A DNA stretch of 56,514 nt from Thermus caliditerrae (GTDB lineage Bacteria > Deinococcota > Deinococci > Deinococcales > Thermaceae), in the NCBI RefSeq assembly GCF_021462525.1, contig NZ_JAKEDT010000012.1, positions 11,112 to 67,625 on the forward strand. Reading direction: 5' to 3'. Below are positions 45,178 through 54,469 of the stretch, in pieces (position 1 is the stretch's first letter; each line of letters starts with the position of its first letter). A program made the translations under genes and the position numbers. The notes below the pieces were generated by a model. It worked only from the letters and a program-made list of their open reading frames with translations. It was not told the DNA's origin and ran no database searches.

Positions 45178-45464
45178 ACGATCCCCTCCCTTAGAACCCT
45201 TTCCCGGAAGGCGGGGTCCACCTCCCCCAGGTCCACCAGGTCTACCCGATGGAGCACGGGTGCCTCCTCCAGGACATCCCTGAGAAGGGGGAGAAGTTCC
45301 CCCAAGGGGGTGGGGCTCAGCAAGGCCAGGTCCAGGTCCGAGCCGCGACCGGCTTCACCCCGGGCGTGGGAGCCGTAGAGGATGAGCTTTACCCCCTTGC
45401 CCTGGAGGTAGGGTGCCAGGGCGGTGAGAACCGCCTCCTTCTCCTGCTCCAGGCTAGTTGCCAT
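45162..45464 (-). CDS. Minimal nucleotidyltransferase (MntA-like)
   Basis: This 100-residue protein has the nucleotidyltransferase signature GS-x10-D-x-D as G31, S32, D43 and D45 in [20 protein letters not shown], and a third acidic strand around [10 protein letters not shown]. MntA antitoxins AMPylate the HepT tyrosine to neutralise it. The start at [10 protein letters not shown] overlaps the end of the AAA+ ATPase gene by 11 bases; longer in-frame starts would lie inside that gene. It overlaps the HEPN gene by 16 bases. Confidence 0.9.
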   Translation of the reverse strand: MATSLEQEKEAVLTALAPYLQGKGVKLILYGSHARGEAGRGSDLDLALLSPTPLGELLPLLRDVLEEAPVLHRVDLVDLGEVDPAFRERVLREGIVWAEF

Positions 45465-46848
45465 AGCTTCTCGTCCTCTCCGCCGCCTGGTAGCTCGTCT
45501 CCCCCCGGGCGAGCTTCCTCCTGCCCACAAGCCCCTCCAGGATGAACTCCCCTGCCGAAAGGAGCACCTCGGGTTCCCGGCCCGCCGCCAGGGCCTGGGC
45601 TGCCTGGAGCAGGCCCGGCACCTCTTCCATGGCCTTGAGGGCCTCCTCCACACTTCCTTCCGGCAGGGTGAGGAGGTTTCCCGCCTCGAAGTGGGCCACG
45701 ATGGGTTCGGTGTTCAGGCGGTAGCGGGGGAGGACCATGCCAAAGGCCTTCTGCACGATCTCCCGCGCCACCCGCTCCGCTCCCTGGAGCTCTCCCTCGT
45801 ATTCCAGCTCCAGCTTGCCGGTGATGGCGGGAAGCCCCCCGTAGAGGTCCAGGGGCCGGGCCACCGGGCGCACCCCTTGGAGGAGGGCCCGCCGTTCCGC
45901 CCCCGCCGCCACCACCTCCAGGAGGCTGATGGCCAGGCGCTGGGAGACCCCGGCGGTCTGGTCCACCCGTCGGTCCTCCCGGGCGGCGAAGGCCACGGCT
46001 TCCGCAGAGAGGCGGATCCATTCTGGGACCACTACCCCTTCCGGCAGGTAGGCCTCTTGGGCGCTGATCCTGGCCCCTTCCTCGAGGCTCCTCGGGTAGT
46101 GGGTGCGGATTTCGCTGCCGATCCGGTCCTTGAGGGGGGTGACGATGCGCCCCCGGGCAGTGTAGTCCTGGGGGTTGGCGGTGAAGACCAGCCAGACGTC
46201 CAGGGGAAGCCTTATGGGGTAGCCCCGGATCTGCACGTCCCCTTCCTCGAGGATGTTGAAAAGGGCCACCTGCACCTTGGGGGCCAGGTCCGCCAGCTCG
46301 TTCACGGCGAAGATCCCCCGGTTGGCCCGAGGGAGGAGGCCAAAGTGCATGCTTTCCAGGTCGGCCATCCCCGTGCCCCGGCGGGCGGCCTTGATGGGGT
46401 CCATGTCCCCCAGGAGGTCGGCCACGGTGGTGTCGGGAGTGGCCAGCTTCTCGACGTAACGCTCCTCCCGGCTCACCCAGACGATGGGGGCCTCATCCCC
46501 GGCCTCCTCCAGGAGGCGCTTGCCCTCGGGGGAGATGGGGGCGAGGGGGTTGTCGCGGAGCTCGGTGGGCAGGGCGGGAACCTCCTCGTCCAAAAGGCTC
46601 ACCAGGCAGCGCAGGATGCGGCTTTTGGCCTGCCCGCGGGTACCCAGGAGGATGAAGTTTTGCTTGGCCAGGATGGCCTGGACCAGGGCGGGGAGGACGG
46701 TGTCCTCGTAGCCGTGGATCCCCGGGAAGAGCCGTTCCCCGCGCTTGAGCTTCTGCCGCAGGTTCTCCCGGGCCTCGTCCTTGACTGAGCGGTTCAGCTT
46801 TTCCAGAGGGTAGGTGCGCTTGAGTTCGCCAAGGGTCTTGGCCTTCAC
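45454..46848 (-). CDS. AAA+ ATPase of the MoxR/magnesium-chelatase ChlI type
   Basis: This 464-residue AAA+ protein has a variant Walker A GTRGQAKS (69-76) and the conserved [20 protein letters not shown] segment. Its Walker B-like stretch is [16 protein letters not shown], and sensor I is VFTANPQDY near 240. The GTG start at [15 protein letters not shown] lies six bases after TACACT and so appears leaderless; an upstream extension would run into hslV. It heads a series with MNT, HEPN, VWA and an 85-residue gene. It would act on the VWA protein or its client. The client is unknown. Confidence 0.88.
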   Translation of the reverse strand: MKAKTLGELKRTYPLEKLNRSVKDEARENLRQKLKRGERLFPGIHGYEDTVLPALVQAILAKQNFILLGTRGQAKSRILRCLVSLLDEEVPALPTELRDNPLAPISPEGKRLLEEAGDEAPIVWVSREERYVEKLATPDTTVADLLGDMDPIKAARRGTGMADLESMHFGLLPRANRGIFAVNELADLAPKVQVALFNILEEGDVQIRGYPIRLPLDVWLVFTANPQDYTARGRIVTPLKDRIGSEIRTHYPRSLEEGARISAQEAYLPEGVVVPEWIRLSAEAVAFAAREDRRVDQTAGVSQRLAISLLEVVAAGAERRALLQGVRPVARPLDLYGGLPAITGKLELEYEGELQGAERVAREIVQKAFGMVLPRYRLNTEPIVAHFEAGNLLTLPEGSVEEALKAMEEVPGLLQAAQALAAGREPEVLLSAGEFILEGLVGRRKLARGETSYQAAERTRSYGN

Positions 46849-46854
46849 CCCTTT

Positions 46855-46860
46855 AGTGTA
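46855..46860 (-). promoter_or_regulatory. Leaderless -10 box of the AAA-MNT-HEPN-VWA operon
   Basis: On the minus strand, TACACT is followed by six bases (AAAGGG) and the GTG at 46848. It faces away from the hslV promoter 65 bases off. Confidence 0.5.
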
Positions 46861-46924
46861 GGGCGCAAAGGCGGGTGCTTTTGTGTGCGAAGCCCAGCCT
46901 AACGCCCTTCTCATGCCCCGGGGG

Positions 46925-46930
46925 TATCTT
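46925..46930 (+). promoter_or_regulatory. Leaderless -10 box of hslVU
   Basis: TATCTT is followed by six bases (GCCCCT) and the GTG at 46937, fixing the hslV start. Confidence 0.55.
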
Positions 46931-46936
46931 GCCCCT

Positions 46937-47479
46937 GTGGAGATACACGGCACCACCATCCTGGCCGTTCGCAAGGACGGGGTCACGGCCCTGGCGGGAG
47001 ACGGCCAGGTGACCTTCGGCCAGACGGTCCTGAAGAGGGGCGCGGTGAAGGTGCGGCGCCTCGAGGTGGGCGGGGGCGTCCTGGTGGGCTTCGCCGGAGG
47101 GGTGGCCGACGCCATGGCCCTCTTGGAGCGCTTCGAGGAGAAGCTCAAGGAGGCCAAGGGGAACCTCCTCAAAGGAGCGGTGGAAACCGCCAAGCTCTGG
47201 CGCACCGACCGCGTCTTGCGCCACCTGCAGGCCATGATCATCGCCGCTGACCGGGAAAGCCTGGTCCTGCTTTCGGGGAGCGGGGAGGTCATCGCCCCTG
47301 AGGAGCCCATTTTGGCGGTGGGCTCGGGCGGGCCCTACGCCCTGGCCGCGGCCAAGGCCCTCTACCGCCACGCGAACCTTTCCGCCAAGGAGATCGCCGA
47401 GGAGGCCTTGAAGATCGCTGCCGAGGTGGACCTCTACACCTCGGGCACGGTCACCGTCCTCACCCTGGGGGAAGCATGA
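46937..47479 (+). CDS. hslV: ATP-dependent protease peptidase subunit HslV
   Basis: This 180-residue threonine protease forms the double-hexamer core of HslUV. It begins [15 protein letters not shown], with the catalytic threonine at 6 after a five-residue leader that must be removed, and the conserved lysine at 38. [11 protein letters not shown] and [13 protein letters not shown] are family marks. A longer in-frame start at 46883 was rejected because it lacks similarity and a TATCTT box sits six bases before the GTG. The stop overlaps hslU by 4 bases. Confidence 0.95.
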   Translation: MEIHGTTILAVRKDGVTALAGDGQVTFGQTVLKRGAVKVRRLEVGGGVLVGFAGGVADAMALLERFEEKLKEAKGNLLKGAVETAKLWRTDRVLRHLQAMIIAADRESLVLLSGSGEVIAPEEPILAVGSGGPYALAAAKALYRHANLSAKEIAEEALKIAAEVDLYTSGTVTVLTLGEA

Positions 47480-48726
47480 ACCTCACGCCTGCGGAAATCG
47501 TTCGGGAGCTTTCCAAGCACATCGTGGGCCAGGAGGCGGCTAAGAAGGCCGTGGCGGTGGCCCTAAGGAACCGCTACCGCAGGAAGAAGCTCCCTCCGGA
47601 GATCGCCCGGGAGGTCACCCCCAAGAACATCCTCATGATCGGGCCTACGGGGGTGGGCAAGACGGAAATCGCCCGCCGCCTGGCCCGCCTGGCCGGGGCC
47701 CCCTTCGTGAAAGTGGAGGCCACCAAGTTCACCGAGGTGGGCTACGTGGGCCGGGACGTGGACAGCATCGTGCGGGACCTGGCCGAGGCCAGCTACCAGC
47801 TGGTGCTGGAGGAGATGAAGAAGAAGGTGGAGGAGAAGGCCCTGGCCTTCGCCGAGGAGGAGCTGGCCACCCTTCTTCGGGCTTCCGTGGCCGAGGTGCG
47901 CTCGGGCCGCCTGGACGGCCTCTCGGTGGAGATCCAGGTGGAGGAGGAGGTCAGCCTGCCCTTCATGGGGGTGCTGGGGGGCGAGGGCATGGGCGGGGTG
48001 GGGGAGATGCTCAAAGGGCTTCTTCCCAAGCGCCCCGTGCGCAAGCGCATGACGGTGAGGGAGGCGCGCGAGGTCCTCAAGAACCAGCACGCCGAGCGCC
48101 TAGTGGACAAGGAGGAGGTGAAGGAGGAGGCCCGACGAAGGGCCCAGGAGGAGGGCATCGTCTTCATTGACGAGCTGGACAAGGTGGCTAGGCGGGAAGG
48201 CACGGTGGGGCCGGACGTGTCCGGGGAGGGGGTGCAGCGGGACCTCCTGCCCATCGTGGAGGGCACGGTGGTTTCCACCCGCATCGGTCCGGTGTCCACG
48301 GATCATGTCCTCTTCATCGCCGCCGGGGCCTTCCACGTGGCTAAGCCCTCGGACCTTATCCCCGAGCTCCAGGGACGCTTTCCCATCAGGGTGGAGCTTT
48401 CCCCCTTGGGGCCGGAGGAGTTCTACCGCATCCTCAAGGAGCCGGAGAACTCCCTCGTCCGCCAGTACACGGAGCTCCTGAGGGCCGATGGCACGGAGCT
48501 CTACTTCCATGAGGACGCCCTCTTGGCCATCGCCGAGGCCGCTTACCGGGCCAACCAGGCCCTCGAGGACATCGGGGCCAGGCGCCTGGCCACGGTGCTG
48601 GAGCGGGTGCTGGAGGAGGTGAGCTTCCAGACGGACCTGGGCCGGGTGGAGATCACCCGGGCTTACGTGGAGAAGAGGCTGGAGGCGGTCTTCGCCTCCC
48701 CGGACCTGACGCGGTTTGTGCTTTAG
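47476..48726 (+). CDS. hslU: ATP-dependent protease ATPase subunit HslU
   Basis: This 416-residue AAA+ unfoldase feeds HslV. It begins LTPAEIVRELSKHIVGQEAA, with Walker A GPTGVGKTE near residue 58 and a shortened I-domain around 110-215. Walker B is IVFIDELDKVARR near 228, and the sensor-II region IGARRLATVLERVLEE is near 374. E. coli HslU is about 443 residues; the difference lies in the I-domain. It overlaps hslV by ATGA and precedes the TPR gene by 11 bases. Confidence 0.96.
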   Translation: MNLTPAEIVRELSKHIVGQEAAKKAVAVALRNRYRRKKLPPEIAREVTPKNILMIGPTGVGKTEIARRLARLAGAPFVKVEATKFTEVGYVGRDVDSIVRDLAEASYQLVLEEMKKKVEEKALAFAEEELATLLRASVAEVRSGRLDGLSVEIQVEEEVSLPFMGVLGGEGMGGVGEMLKGLLPKRPVRKRMTVREAREVLKNQHAERLVDKEEVKEEARRRAQEEGIVFIDELDKVARREGTVGPDVSGEGVQRDLLPIVEGTVVSTRIGPVSTDHVLFIAAGAFHVAKPSDLIPELQGRFPIRVELSPLGPEEFYRILKEPENSLVRQYTELLRADGTELYFHEDALLAIAEAAYRANQALEDIGARRLATVLERVLEEVSFQTDLGRVEITRAYVEKRLEAVFASPDLTRFVL

Positions 48727-48737
48727 GAGGGAAGAAG

Positions 48738-49805
48738 ATGCGCTGGTTGCTCTTGGCCTTGAGCTTGCTGGCTGTTCCTACCCTGGCCCAGACCCCACCG
48801 CCTCCGGCTGGCCAGGCGGCGCAACAGGATACCCTGAAGCTGGGGGTGCAGCTCTACGCCCTGGGGCGGTACGAGGCGGCCTTGGAGCTTTTTGAGCGGG
48901 CGGTGAAGGAGAGGCCCCAGGACGCGGACGCCCTTTACTGGCTGGCCCGGGCGCAGCTGAAGGTGGGGCTTTTGAACCCGGCCTTGGAGAACGCTAAGGG
49001 CCTGGTGGCCAGGAACCCCCGGTACATCGGCGGGTACATGGTCCTCTCCGAGGCCTACATGGCCCTCTACCGGTCCTCCGAGGACCGGGAGAAGGGCAAG
49101 GCCTACCTGGAGCAGGCCCTCACCGTGCTTCGGGATGCGGAGAAGGTGAACCCCAGGTACGCGCCGCTCTTCGCCCAGAGGGGTTTGGTCTACACCCTGC
49201 TGGGCCAGCTGGACAAGGCGGAGGAGGCTTTTAGGAAGGCCTTAGGCCTCCAGGACACCCCGGAGGTGCGCCTGGCCCTGGCCGAGCTCTACCTGGCGGG
49301 GGGCCGTCTGGATGAGGCTCTGGAGCAGTACGCCAGGGCCTTGCAGTTGGCGCCCAAGGATGGAGAGCTCCGGGTGCGCTACGCCTCGGCGCTCCTCCTG
49401 AAGGGACGGGCAGAGGACGCTGCCCGGGTGCTGGAAGAGGGCCACCGGTTGAAGCCCTTGGACGCCGAGGGGTGGTACACCCTGGGCCAGGCTTATTTTG
49501 TCCTGGGTCGGGGCAAGGAGGCAGGGGTAGCCCTGGAGAACGCGGTGGCCCTGGCTCCCCTTCGCTTCCCCGCAGCCTACTTCTACCTGGGCCAGGTCTA
49601 TATGGCCCTGGGGGATTGGCAGAAGGCCAAGAGCCGCCTCACGGTGGCGGTGCGCCTCGAGCCCAAGAGGGCGGAGTACCGCTACCAGCTCTGCCTGGCC
49701 AACGAGAAGCTGGGGGACAAGGAAGGGGCCCGCTACCAATGCCAGGAGGCCTTGAAGCTCAGGCCGGGTTATAAGGAGGCCGAGGAGGTGTTGCGGCGGC
49801 TTTAG
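48738..49805 (+). CDS. Secreted TPR-repeat protein
   Basis: This 355-residue protein has a signal peptide (MRWLLLALSLLAVPTLAQ) and about seven to eight TPR repeats. Examples are ALGRYEAALELFERAVKERP near 40 and LGQLDKAEEAFRKALGL near 154. It would act as a protein-binding scaffold outside the cytoplasmic membrane, perhaps in envelope or pilus assembly, but there is no direct clue. AGGAGG precedes the ATG. It follows hslU by 11 bases, so it may be co-transcribed, and a hairpin follows. Confidence 0.85.
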   Translation: MRWLLLALSLLAVPTLAQTPPPPAGQAAQQDTLKLGVQLYALGRYEAALELFERAVKERPQDADALYWLARAQLKVGLLNPALENAKGLVARNPRYIGGYMVLSEAYMALYRSSEDREKGKAYLEQALTVLRDAEKVNPRYAPLFAQRGLVYTLLGQLDKAEEAFRKALGLQDTPEVRLALAELYLAGGRLDEALEQYARALQLAPKDGELRVRYASALLLKGRAEDAARVLEEGHRLKPLDAEGWYTLGQAYFVLGRGKEAGVALENAVALAPLRFPAAYFYLGQVYMALGDWQKAKSRLTVAVRLEPKRAEYRYQLCLANEKLGDKEGARYQCQEALKLRPGYKEAEEVLRRL

Positions 49806-49841
49806 CCAGGGTATCGCCGGGAACTTGAGCATCCTTTCACG

Positions 49842-49871
49842 AGGGGAACGCCCCATACGAGGCGTTCCCCT
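49842..49871 (+). terminator. Hairpin ending the hslVU-TPR operon
   Basis: A perfect 11-bp stem (AGGGGAACGCC) with an eight-base loop is followed by GGGACTTTATTCC. It separates the TPR gene from the formate dehydrogenase promoter. Confidence 0.7.
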
Positions 49872-49885
49872 GGGACTTTATTCCC

Positions 49886-49914
49886 TGGACACCGCTACGT
49901 GCCGGGGGTATAAG
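49886..49914 (+). promoter_or_regulatory. Promoter of the formate dehydrogenase operon
   Basis: TGGACA (49886-49891) and TATAAG (49909-49914) are separated by exactly 17 bases, each matching five of six consensus positions. The GAGGAGGTG ribosome-binding site follows. It is the best conventional protein-gene promoter in the window. Confidence 0.75.
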
Positions 49915-49933
49915 GAGTCCGAGGAGGTGAAAA

Positions 49934-52912
49934 ATGCTCACCCGCCGCAAGTTTATAGGCTTGGCGGGCGCGGTAACGGGCGGGGCGCTCCTTTGGGAAC
50001 GGGGTTTGGCGCGGGGCGAGAAGCCCGTTTTGCGCAAGCCCATAGGGGAAAAGCCCCTTATCTGCCCTTACTGCGCCACGGGATGCGGCATGATCGCCGC
50101 GGTGCAGGACGGGAAGCTGGTGAACCTCGAGGGGGATCCCGACCACCCCATCAACCAGGGGGCCCTCTGCGCCAAGGGGCAAGCGGCGCGGGGGTTTGTG
50201 GAAAGCCCTTACCGGGTCACCAAGGTGCTGTACCGGGCGCCTGGGTCCGACCGGTGGGAGGAAAAGGACTGGGCGTGGGCCCTGGACCGCATTGCCCGCC
50301 TCATCAAGGACACCCGCGACCGGGGCTGGGTGGAGGTGGACGACCAGGGCCAGACGGTGAGGCGCACGGAGGCCATCGCTACCTTGGGCACCAGCGTGGG
50401 TTCCAATGAGGAGGCCTACGCCATGTCCAAGCTCTTCCGGGCCCTGGGCATCGTCTATATTGAGCACCAGGCCCGCATCTGCCATTCTTCCACGGTTCCC
50501 GCTTTGGGCAACAGCTTTGGGCGCGGGGCCATGACCAACCACCCCATTGACTTCAAGAACGCTGACGTCATCTTGGTCCAAGGGGGGAACCCTGCGGAGC
50601 AGCACCCCCTCACCTTCCGCTGGATCCTCGAGGCCAAGGAGCGGGGGGCCAAGCTCATCGTGGTGGACCCCCGTTTCAACCGCACCGCCTCCAAAGCCGA
50701 CCTCTTTGCCCAGATCCGCCCCGGCACCGACATCGCCTTCATGGGCGGCATGATCCGCTACATCCTGGAGAACAAGCGCTACGACGAGTTCTACGTCAAG
50801 CACTACACCAACGCCTCCTTCCTGGTCCACCCGGAGTTCAAGACGGCCACGGAGCTGGACGGGCTCTTCTCCGGCTACGATCCCGAGAAGAAGGCCTACG
50901 ACACCTCCACCTGGGCCTACCAGGTGGACGAAAACGGCCAGGTCAGGACCGACCCCACCCTGCAGGACCCCCACTGCGTCTTCCAAATCCTGAAGCGGCA
51001 GTACGAGCGCTATACCCCCGAGGTGGTCTCCAAGATCACTGGCATCCCCGTGGAGAAGCTCCTGGCCATCTACGACCTCTATTCCTCCACAGGGGGCCCC
51101 GACCGGGCGGGCACCATCACCTACGCCATGGGGGCCACCCAGCACACCTATGGCACCCAGCACATCCGCACCTACGCCATCGTCCAGCTCCTCCTGGGCA
51201 ACATCGGCTTGCCCGGGGGCGGGGTGAATGCCCTTCGGGGCCACTCCAACGTGCAGGGCAGCACGGACTTCGCCCTTCTTTACCACGACCTTCCCGGATA
51301 CCTGGGCCTGCCCACCGGGGACAAGCCCACCCTGAAGGACTGGCTGGACTCCCGAGTGCCCAAGGCCAACTACGCTCCCTCCGCCAACTGGTGGCAGAAC
51401 TACCCCAAGTACTTCGTGAGCCTCCTAAAGGCCTGGTGGCCCAAGGTAGCCCCTGAGGAGGCCTACGGCTACCTGCCCAAGCTTTCCCCTCACAAGGACG
51501 GCATCCCCGACAAGAGCGCCGACTACTCCCACTACGCCCTCTTCCACGCCATGCTGGCGGGCCGCATTGAGGGGCTCATCTCCATCGGTCAGAACCCAGC
51601 CAACTCCGCCGCCAACGTCAACCTGGCCCGGAAGGCCTTAGACCGCCTGAAGTGGCTGGTGGTGGTGGACCCCATGGAAACCGAAACCGCTGCCCACTGG
51701 AAGCGGCCCGGGGTTAATCCCAAGGAAATCCAGACCGAGGTCTTCCTTCTGCCCTCGGCGGTGTGGGCGGAGAAGTCCGGGAGCATCACCAACACCGGGC
51801 GCTGGGCCCAGTGGTACGACAAGGCCCTGGACCCCCCCGGGGAGGCTAAGGACGAGCTTTGGATCCTCACCGAGCTGGTCGAGCGGCTCAAGAAGCTATA
51901 TGCGGAAGAGGGCGGCCCCAATAAGGAGGCCATCCTGAACCTCTCCTGGTGGGAACACTCCGAGACGATGGCCGAGGAGGTGGCCAAGGAGTACAACGGC
52001 TATGACCTCACCACCGGGAAGCTCATGGCCAAGTTCGCTGACCTCCGGGACGACGGCACCACCGCCTGCGGCAACTGGCTCTACTGCGGGGCCTTCACCG
52101 AGGAGGGCAACAAGATGGCCCGCCGCGACCCCAAGGACACCCACCCCTTGGGGTTGGGGCTTTACCAGAACTGGGCCTACGCTTGGCCGGCCAACCGCCG
52201 CATCCTTTACAACCGCGCCTCCACGGACCTCCAGGGCCAGCCTAGGAACCCTGCCAAGTGGCTGGTGCGCTGGAACCCCCAGGAGGAGAAGTGGGAAGGC
52301 GACGTCCCCGACGGCGCGGCGCCCCCGGAAAAGGCCTTGCCCTTCATCATGCTCCCCGAAGGCGTGGGCCGCCTCTTCGCCGCCCAGCTGAAAGACGGCC
52401 CCCTGCCCGAGCACTACGAGCCCTGGGAGAGCGCCCTGGCCAACCTCATCTCCGGCCAGGACAAGAACCCGGTGTGCAAGGTCTGGGTGGGGGACTTGGA
52501 CGTCTACGGTACCCCTGAGGAGTACCCCATCGTCGCCACCACCTACCGCCTCACGGAGCACTGGCACACCGGGATGATGAGCCGGAACGTCCCTTGGCTT
52601 TTGGAGCTCCAGCCGGACCCCTTTGTGGAGATGGACGTGGAGCTGGCGAAAAGCCTTGGCATCAAGAACGGGGAGTGGGTGCGCATCCGAAGCGCCCGCG
52701 GGGAGATGAAGGCGGTGGCCTTAGTCACCCCCAGGGTCCAGCCGGTGAAGGTGGGGGATAAGACCCTGCACCAGGTGGGCATCGTCATCCACTGGGGCTA
52801 CCAAGGGGGCAACCCCGGCGACTCGGCTAACCAGCTCACCCCCCAGGCCCTGGATCCCAACAGCTTCATCCAGGAGACCAAGGCCTTCCTGGTGAGGATT
52901 GAGAAGGCGTAG
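49934..52912 (+). CDS. Formate dehydrogenase major (catalytic) subunit, Cys type
   Basis: This 992-residue molybdenum/tungsten bis-MGD enzyme of the FdnG type oxidises formate at the outer face of the membrane. A twin-arginine signal (TRRKFIGLAG) is followed by the 4Fe-4S motif CPYCATGC plus C79. The active-site motif EHQARICHSSTV has Cys183-His184, where E. coli FdnG has selenocysteine; the codon is TGC, so no Sec machinery is needed. The C-terminal MGD-binding domain includes TYRLTEHWHTGMMSRNVPWL. The unit runs on to a Fe-S subunit, a membrane subunit, FdhE and FdhD. Confidence 0.94.
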   Translation: MLTRRKFIGLAGAVTGGALLWERGLARGEKPVLRKPIGEKPLICPYCATGCGMIAAVQDGKLVNLEGDPDHPINQGALCAKGQAARGFVESPYRVTKVLYRAPGSDRWEEKDWAWALDRIARLIKDTRDRGWVEVDDQGQTVRRTEAIATLGTSVGSNEEAYAMSKLFRALGIVYIEHQARICHSSTVPALGNSFGRGAMTNHPIDFKNADVILVQGGNPAEQHPLTFRWILEAKERGAKLIVVDPRFNRTASKADLFAQIRPGTDIAFMGGMIRYILENKRYDEFYVKHYTNASFLVHPEFKTATELDGLFSGYDPEKKAYDTSTWAYQVDENGQVRTDPTLQDPHCVFQILKRQYERYTPEVVSKITGIPVEKLLAIYDLYSSTGGPDRAGTITYAMGATQHTYGTQHIRTYAIVQLLLGNIGLPGGGVNALRGHSNVQGSTDFALLYHDLPGYLGLPTGDKPTLKDWLDSRVPKANYAPSANWWQNYPKYFVSLLKAWWPKVAPEEAYGYLPKLSPHKDGIPDKSADYSHYALFHAMLAGRIEGLISIGQNPANSAANVNLARKALDRLKWLVVVDPMETETAAHWKRPGVNPKEIQTEVFLLPSAVWAEKSGSITNTGRWAQWYDKALDPPGEAKDELWILTELVERLKKLYAEEGGPNKEAILNLSWWEHSETMAEEVAKEYNGYDLTTGKLMAKFADLRDDGTTACGNWLYCGAFTEEGNKMARRDPKDTHPLGLGLYQNWAYAWPANRRILYNRASTDLQGQPRNPAKWLVRWNPQEEKWEGDVPDGAAPPEKALPFIMLPEGVGRLFAAQLKDGPLPEHYEPWESALANLISGQDKNPVCKVWVGDLDVYGTPEEYPIVATTYRLTEHWHTGMMSRNVPWLLELQPDPFVEMDVELAKSLGIKNGEWVRIRSARGEMKAVALVTPRVQPVKVGDKTLHQVGIVIHWGYQGGNPGDSANQLTPQALDPNSFIQETKAFLVRIEKA

Positions 52913-52922
52913 GAGGTGGGGG

Positions 52923-53699
52923 ATGCCGAACCCGAATGATTTTGCTATTCTGTTTGACGCCAGCCGCTGTATCGGCTGCAAGGCTTGCCAGGTGGCCTGC
53001 AAGCAGTGGAACGACCTCGAGGCCGAGCACACGCGGAACGCGGGAGGCTACGCCAACCCGCCCAAGCTCACCGCCAGCACCTGGCTGGCCATGCGCTACT
53101 ACGAGGGCCTCAGGCCTGATGGCGAGCCCTACTTTGACTTCGTGCGCGGGGCCTGCATGCACTGCACCCATGCTCCTTGCGTGGCCAGCTGCCCCACCGG
53201 GGCCATGGCCCACCGGGAGGGCGGGGTGGTGACCGTGGACCAGAGCACCTGCATCGGCTGCCGTTCCTGCGTGCGCGCTTGTCCCTACGACGCCGTGCAC
53301 TTTGACGAGGAGCGGGGCGTCGTGCAGAAATGCACCATGTGCTACGACCGCATCGCCAACGGGGACCAGCCGGCCTGCGTGAAGGCTTGCCCCACGGACG
53401 CCCTCACCTTCGGGCGTTACCAGGAGCTTCAGGCCTTGGCCCAGGAACGGGTGCGGGTCCTGCAGGCGCGAGGATACCCCCGGGCCTCGGTCTACGGCCT
53501 GAAGGAGCTGGGGGGCACCCACGTGCTCTATGTCCTCACGGACCACCCCAGCCAGTACGGGCTTCCCGCGGCGGTGCGGGAGGCGGAGAAGCGGGCCATG
53601 GGGGGCTGGCTTTCCGCAGGGATCGCGGCCGCGGTCATGGGCATGGGCCTGAAGTTCATCGTGGACCGCCGTGAAGCGTTTAAGGGAGGTCGGGGATGA
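52923..53699 (+). CDS. Formate dehydrogenase Fe-S (beta) subunit
   Basis: This 258-residue four-cluster ferredoxin-like subunit relays electrons from the catalytic subunit to the membrane. Cysteine groups are CIGCKACQVAC, CMHCTHAPCVASCP, CIGCRSCVRACP and CTMCYDRI followed by CVKACP. A C-terminal hydrophobic helix (GGWLSAGIAAAVMGMGLKFI) would anchor it. The start MPNPNDFAILFDASRC has GGAGG upstream; an earlier in-frame ATG giving MRRRRRWG was rejected. It overlaps the NrfD-like gene by ATGA. Confidence 0.95.
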   Translation: MPNPNDFAILFDASRCIGCKACQVACKQWNDLEAEHTRNAGGYANPPKLTASTWLAMRYYEGLRPDGEPYFDFVRGACMHCTHAPCVASCPTGAMAHREGGVVTVDQSTCIGCRSCVRACPYDAVHFDEERGVVQKCTMCYDRIANGDQPACVKACPTDALTFGRYQELQALAQERVRVLQARGYPRASVYGLKELGGTHVLYVLTDHPSQYGLPAAVREAEKRAMGGWLSAGIAAAVMGMGLKFIVDRREAFKGGRG

Positions 53700-54466
53700 T
53701 CACGCTCAACTTTCCCAACCCCATGGGGGAGGAAGGCTGGGGGCTTTGGGTGGCCCTTTACTTCTTTCTGGCGGGGACTGGAGGCGGGGCTTACCTGATC
53801 AGCGTCCTCTACTGCTCGCAAGAGCGGGTTCGCCGGGCAGCCCTTTGGGCCTTCGTGGGGGTGGTGCTGGGGTCGGTTTTGCTCATCCTGGACCTGGGGC
53901 AGCCCCTGCGCTTTGCGAACCTGATCCTGGGAGGGGTTTACCCGTCCTCGGTAATGTGGCTCGGCACCTGGTTCCTGCTCCTTTCTGGGGCCGGGCTCCT
54001 GTGGGTGATGGCGCGGCCCACCTCCCGCGGGGTGCAGTACTTGGTGGCCTTCTTGGTGGCTCTGGTGGTGGCCTACACCGCCGTGCTCCTCACCGCCACG
54101 GCCCGGCCTTTCTGGAACGCTTCCCCCCTCTTGCCTTGGCTCTTCCTGGCCTCGTCGGCTACCGCTGGGGGAGCGCTCCTGCAACTCCTTGCGCCCCACG
54201 AGCGCCTCAAGCGGCTGGTGGTAGGCATGGCCCTGGTGGAGGGCTTGATGGTGGCGTTGCACCTCCTCTGGACCTACCCGGTGGCCCAGGGTGCGGTGCT
54301 GGCCCTGCTGGTGGGCCCCCTGGCTTGGGCGTTTTGGGGCTTTGTGGTCCTGGGATGGGGGATCCCGTTGGCCCTGGAGCGGCGCCACGTTGGCCTGGCC
54401 GCCGTGTTGACCTTGGTGGGGGCCTTCTTGCTGCGCTACTTTGTGGTCTTGGCCGGGCAAGTGTGA
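53696..54466 (+). CDS. NrfD/PsrC-family membrane subunit
   Basis: This 256-residue protein has about eight membrane helices and belongs to the NrfD/polysulfide-reductase membrane family. It begins FPNPMGEEGWGLWVALYFFL, with GTGGGAYLISV near 27 and LDLGQPLRFANLIL near 65. It would pass electrons to menaquinone. It replaces the heme-b gamma subunit found in E. coli FdnI. A perfect palindrome follows the stop by 3 bases. Confidence 0.9.
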   Translation: MITLNFPNPMGEEGWGLWVALYFFLAGTGGGAYLISVLYCSQERVRRAALWAFVGVVLGSVLLILDLGQPLRFANLILGGVYPSSVMWLGTWFLLLSGAGLLWVMARPTSRGVQYLVAFLVALVVAYTAVLLTATARPFWNASPLLPWLFLASSATAGGALLQLLAPHERLKRLVVGMALVEGLMVALHLLWTYPVAQGAVLALLVGPLAWAFWGFVVLGWGIPLALERRHVGLAAVLTLVGAFLLRYFVVLAGQV

Positions 54467-54469
54467 GGC

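Noticed and set aside
45424..46788. 454-codon plus-strand frame opposite the AAA+ gene
   Set aside because: Shadow of the AAA+ frame, with Gly/His-rich composition.
50471..50490. Possible selenocysteine site in formate dehydrogenase
   Set aside because: The codon is TGC (cysteine), and the frame is open without any TGA.
49895..51286. 463-codon minus-strand frame opposite the formate dehydrogenase gene
   Set aside because: Antisense shadow; the plus-strand gene has intact catalytic motifs.
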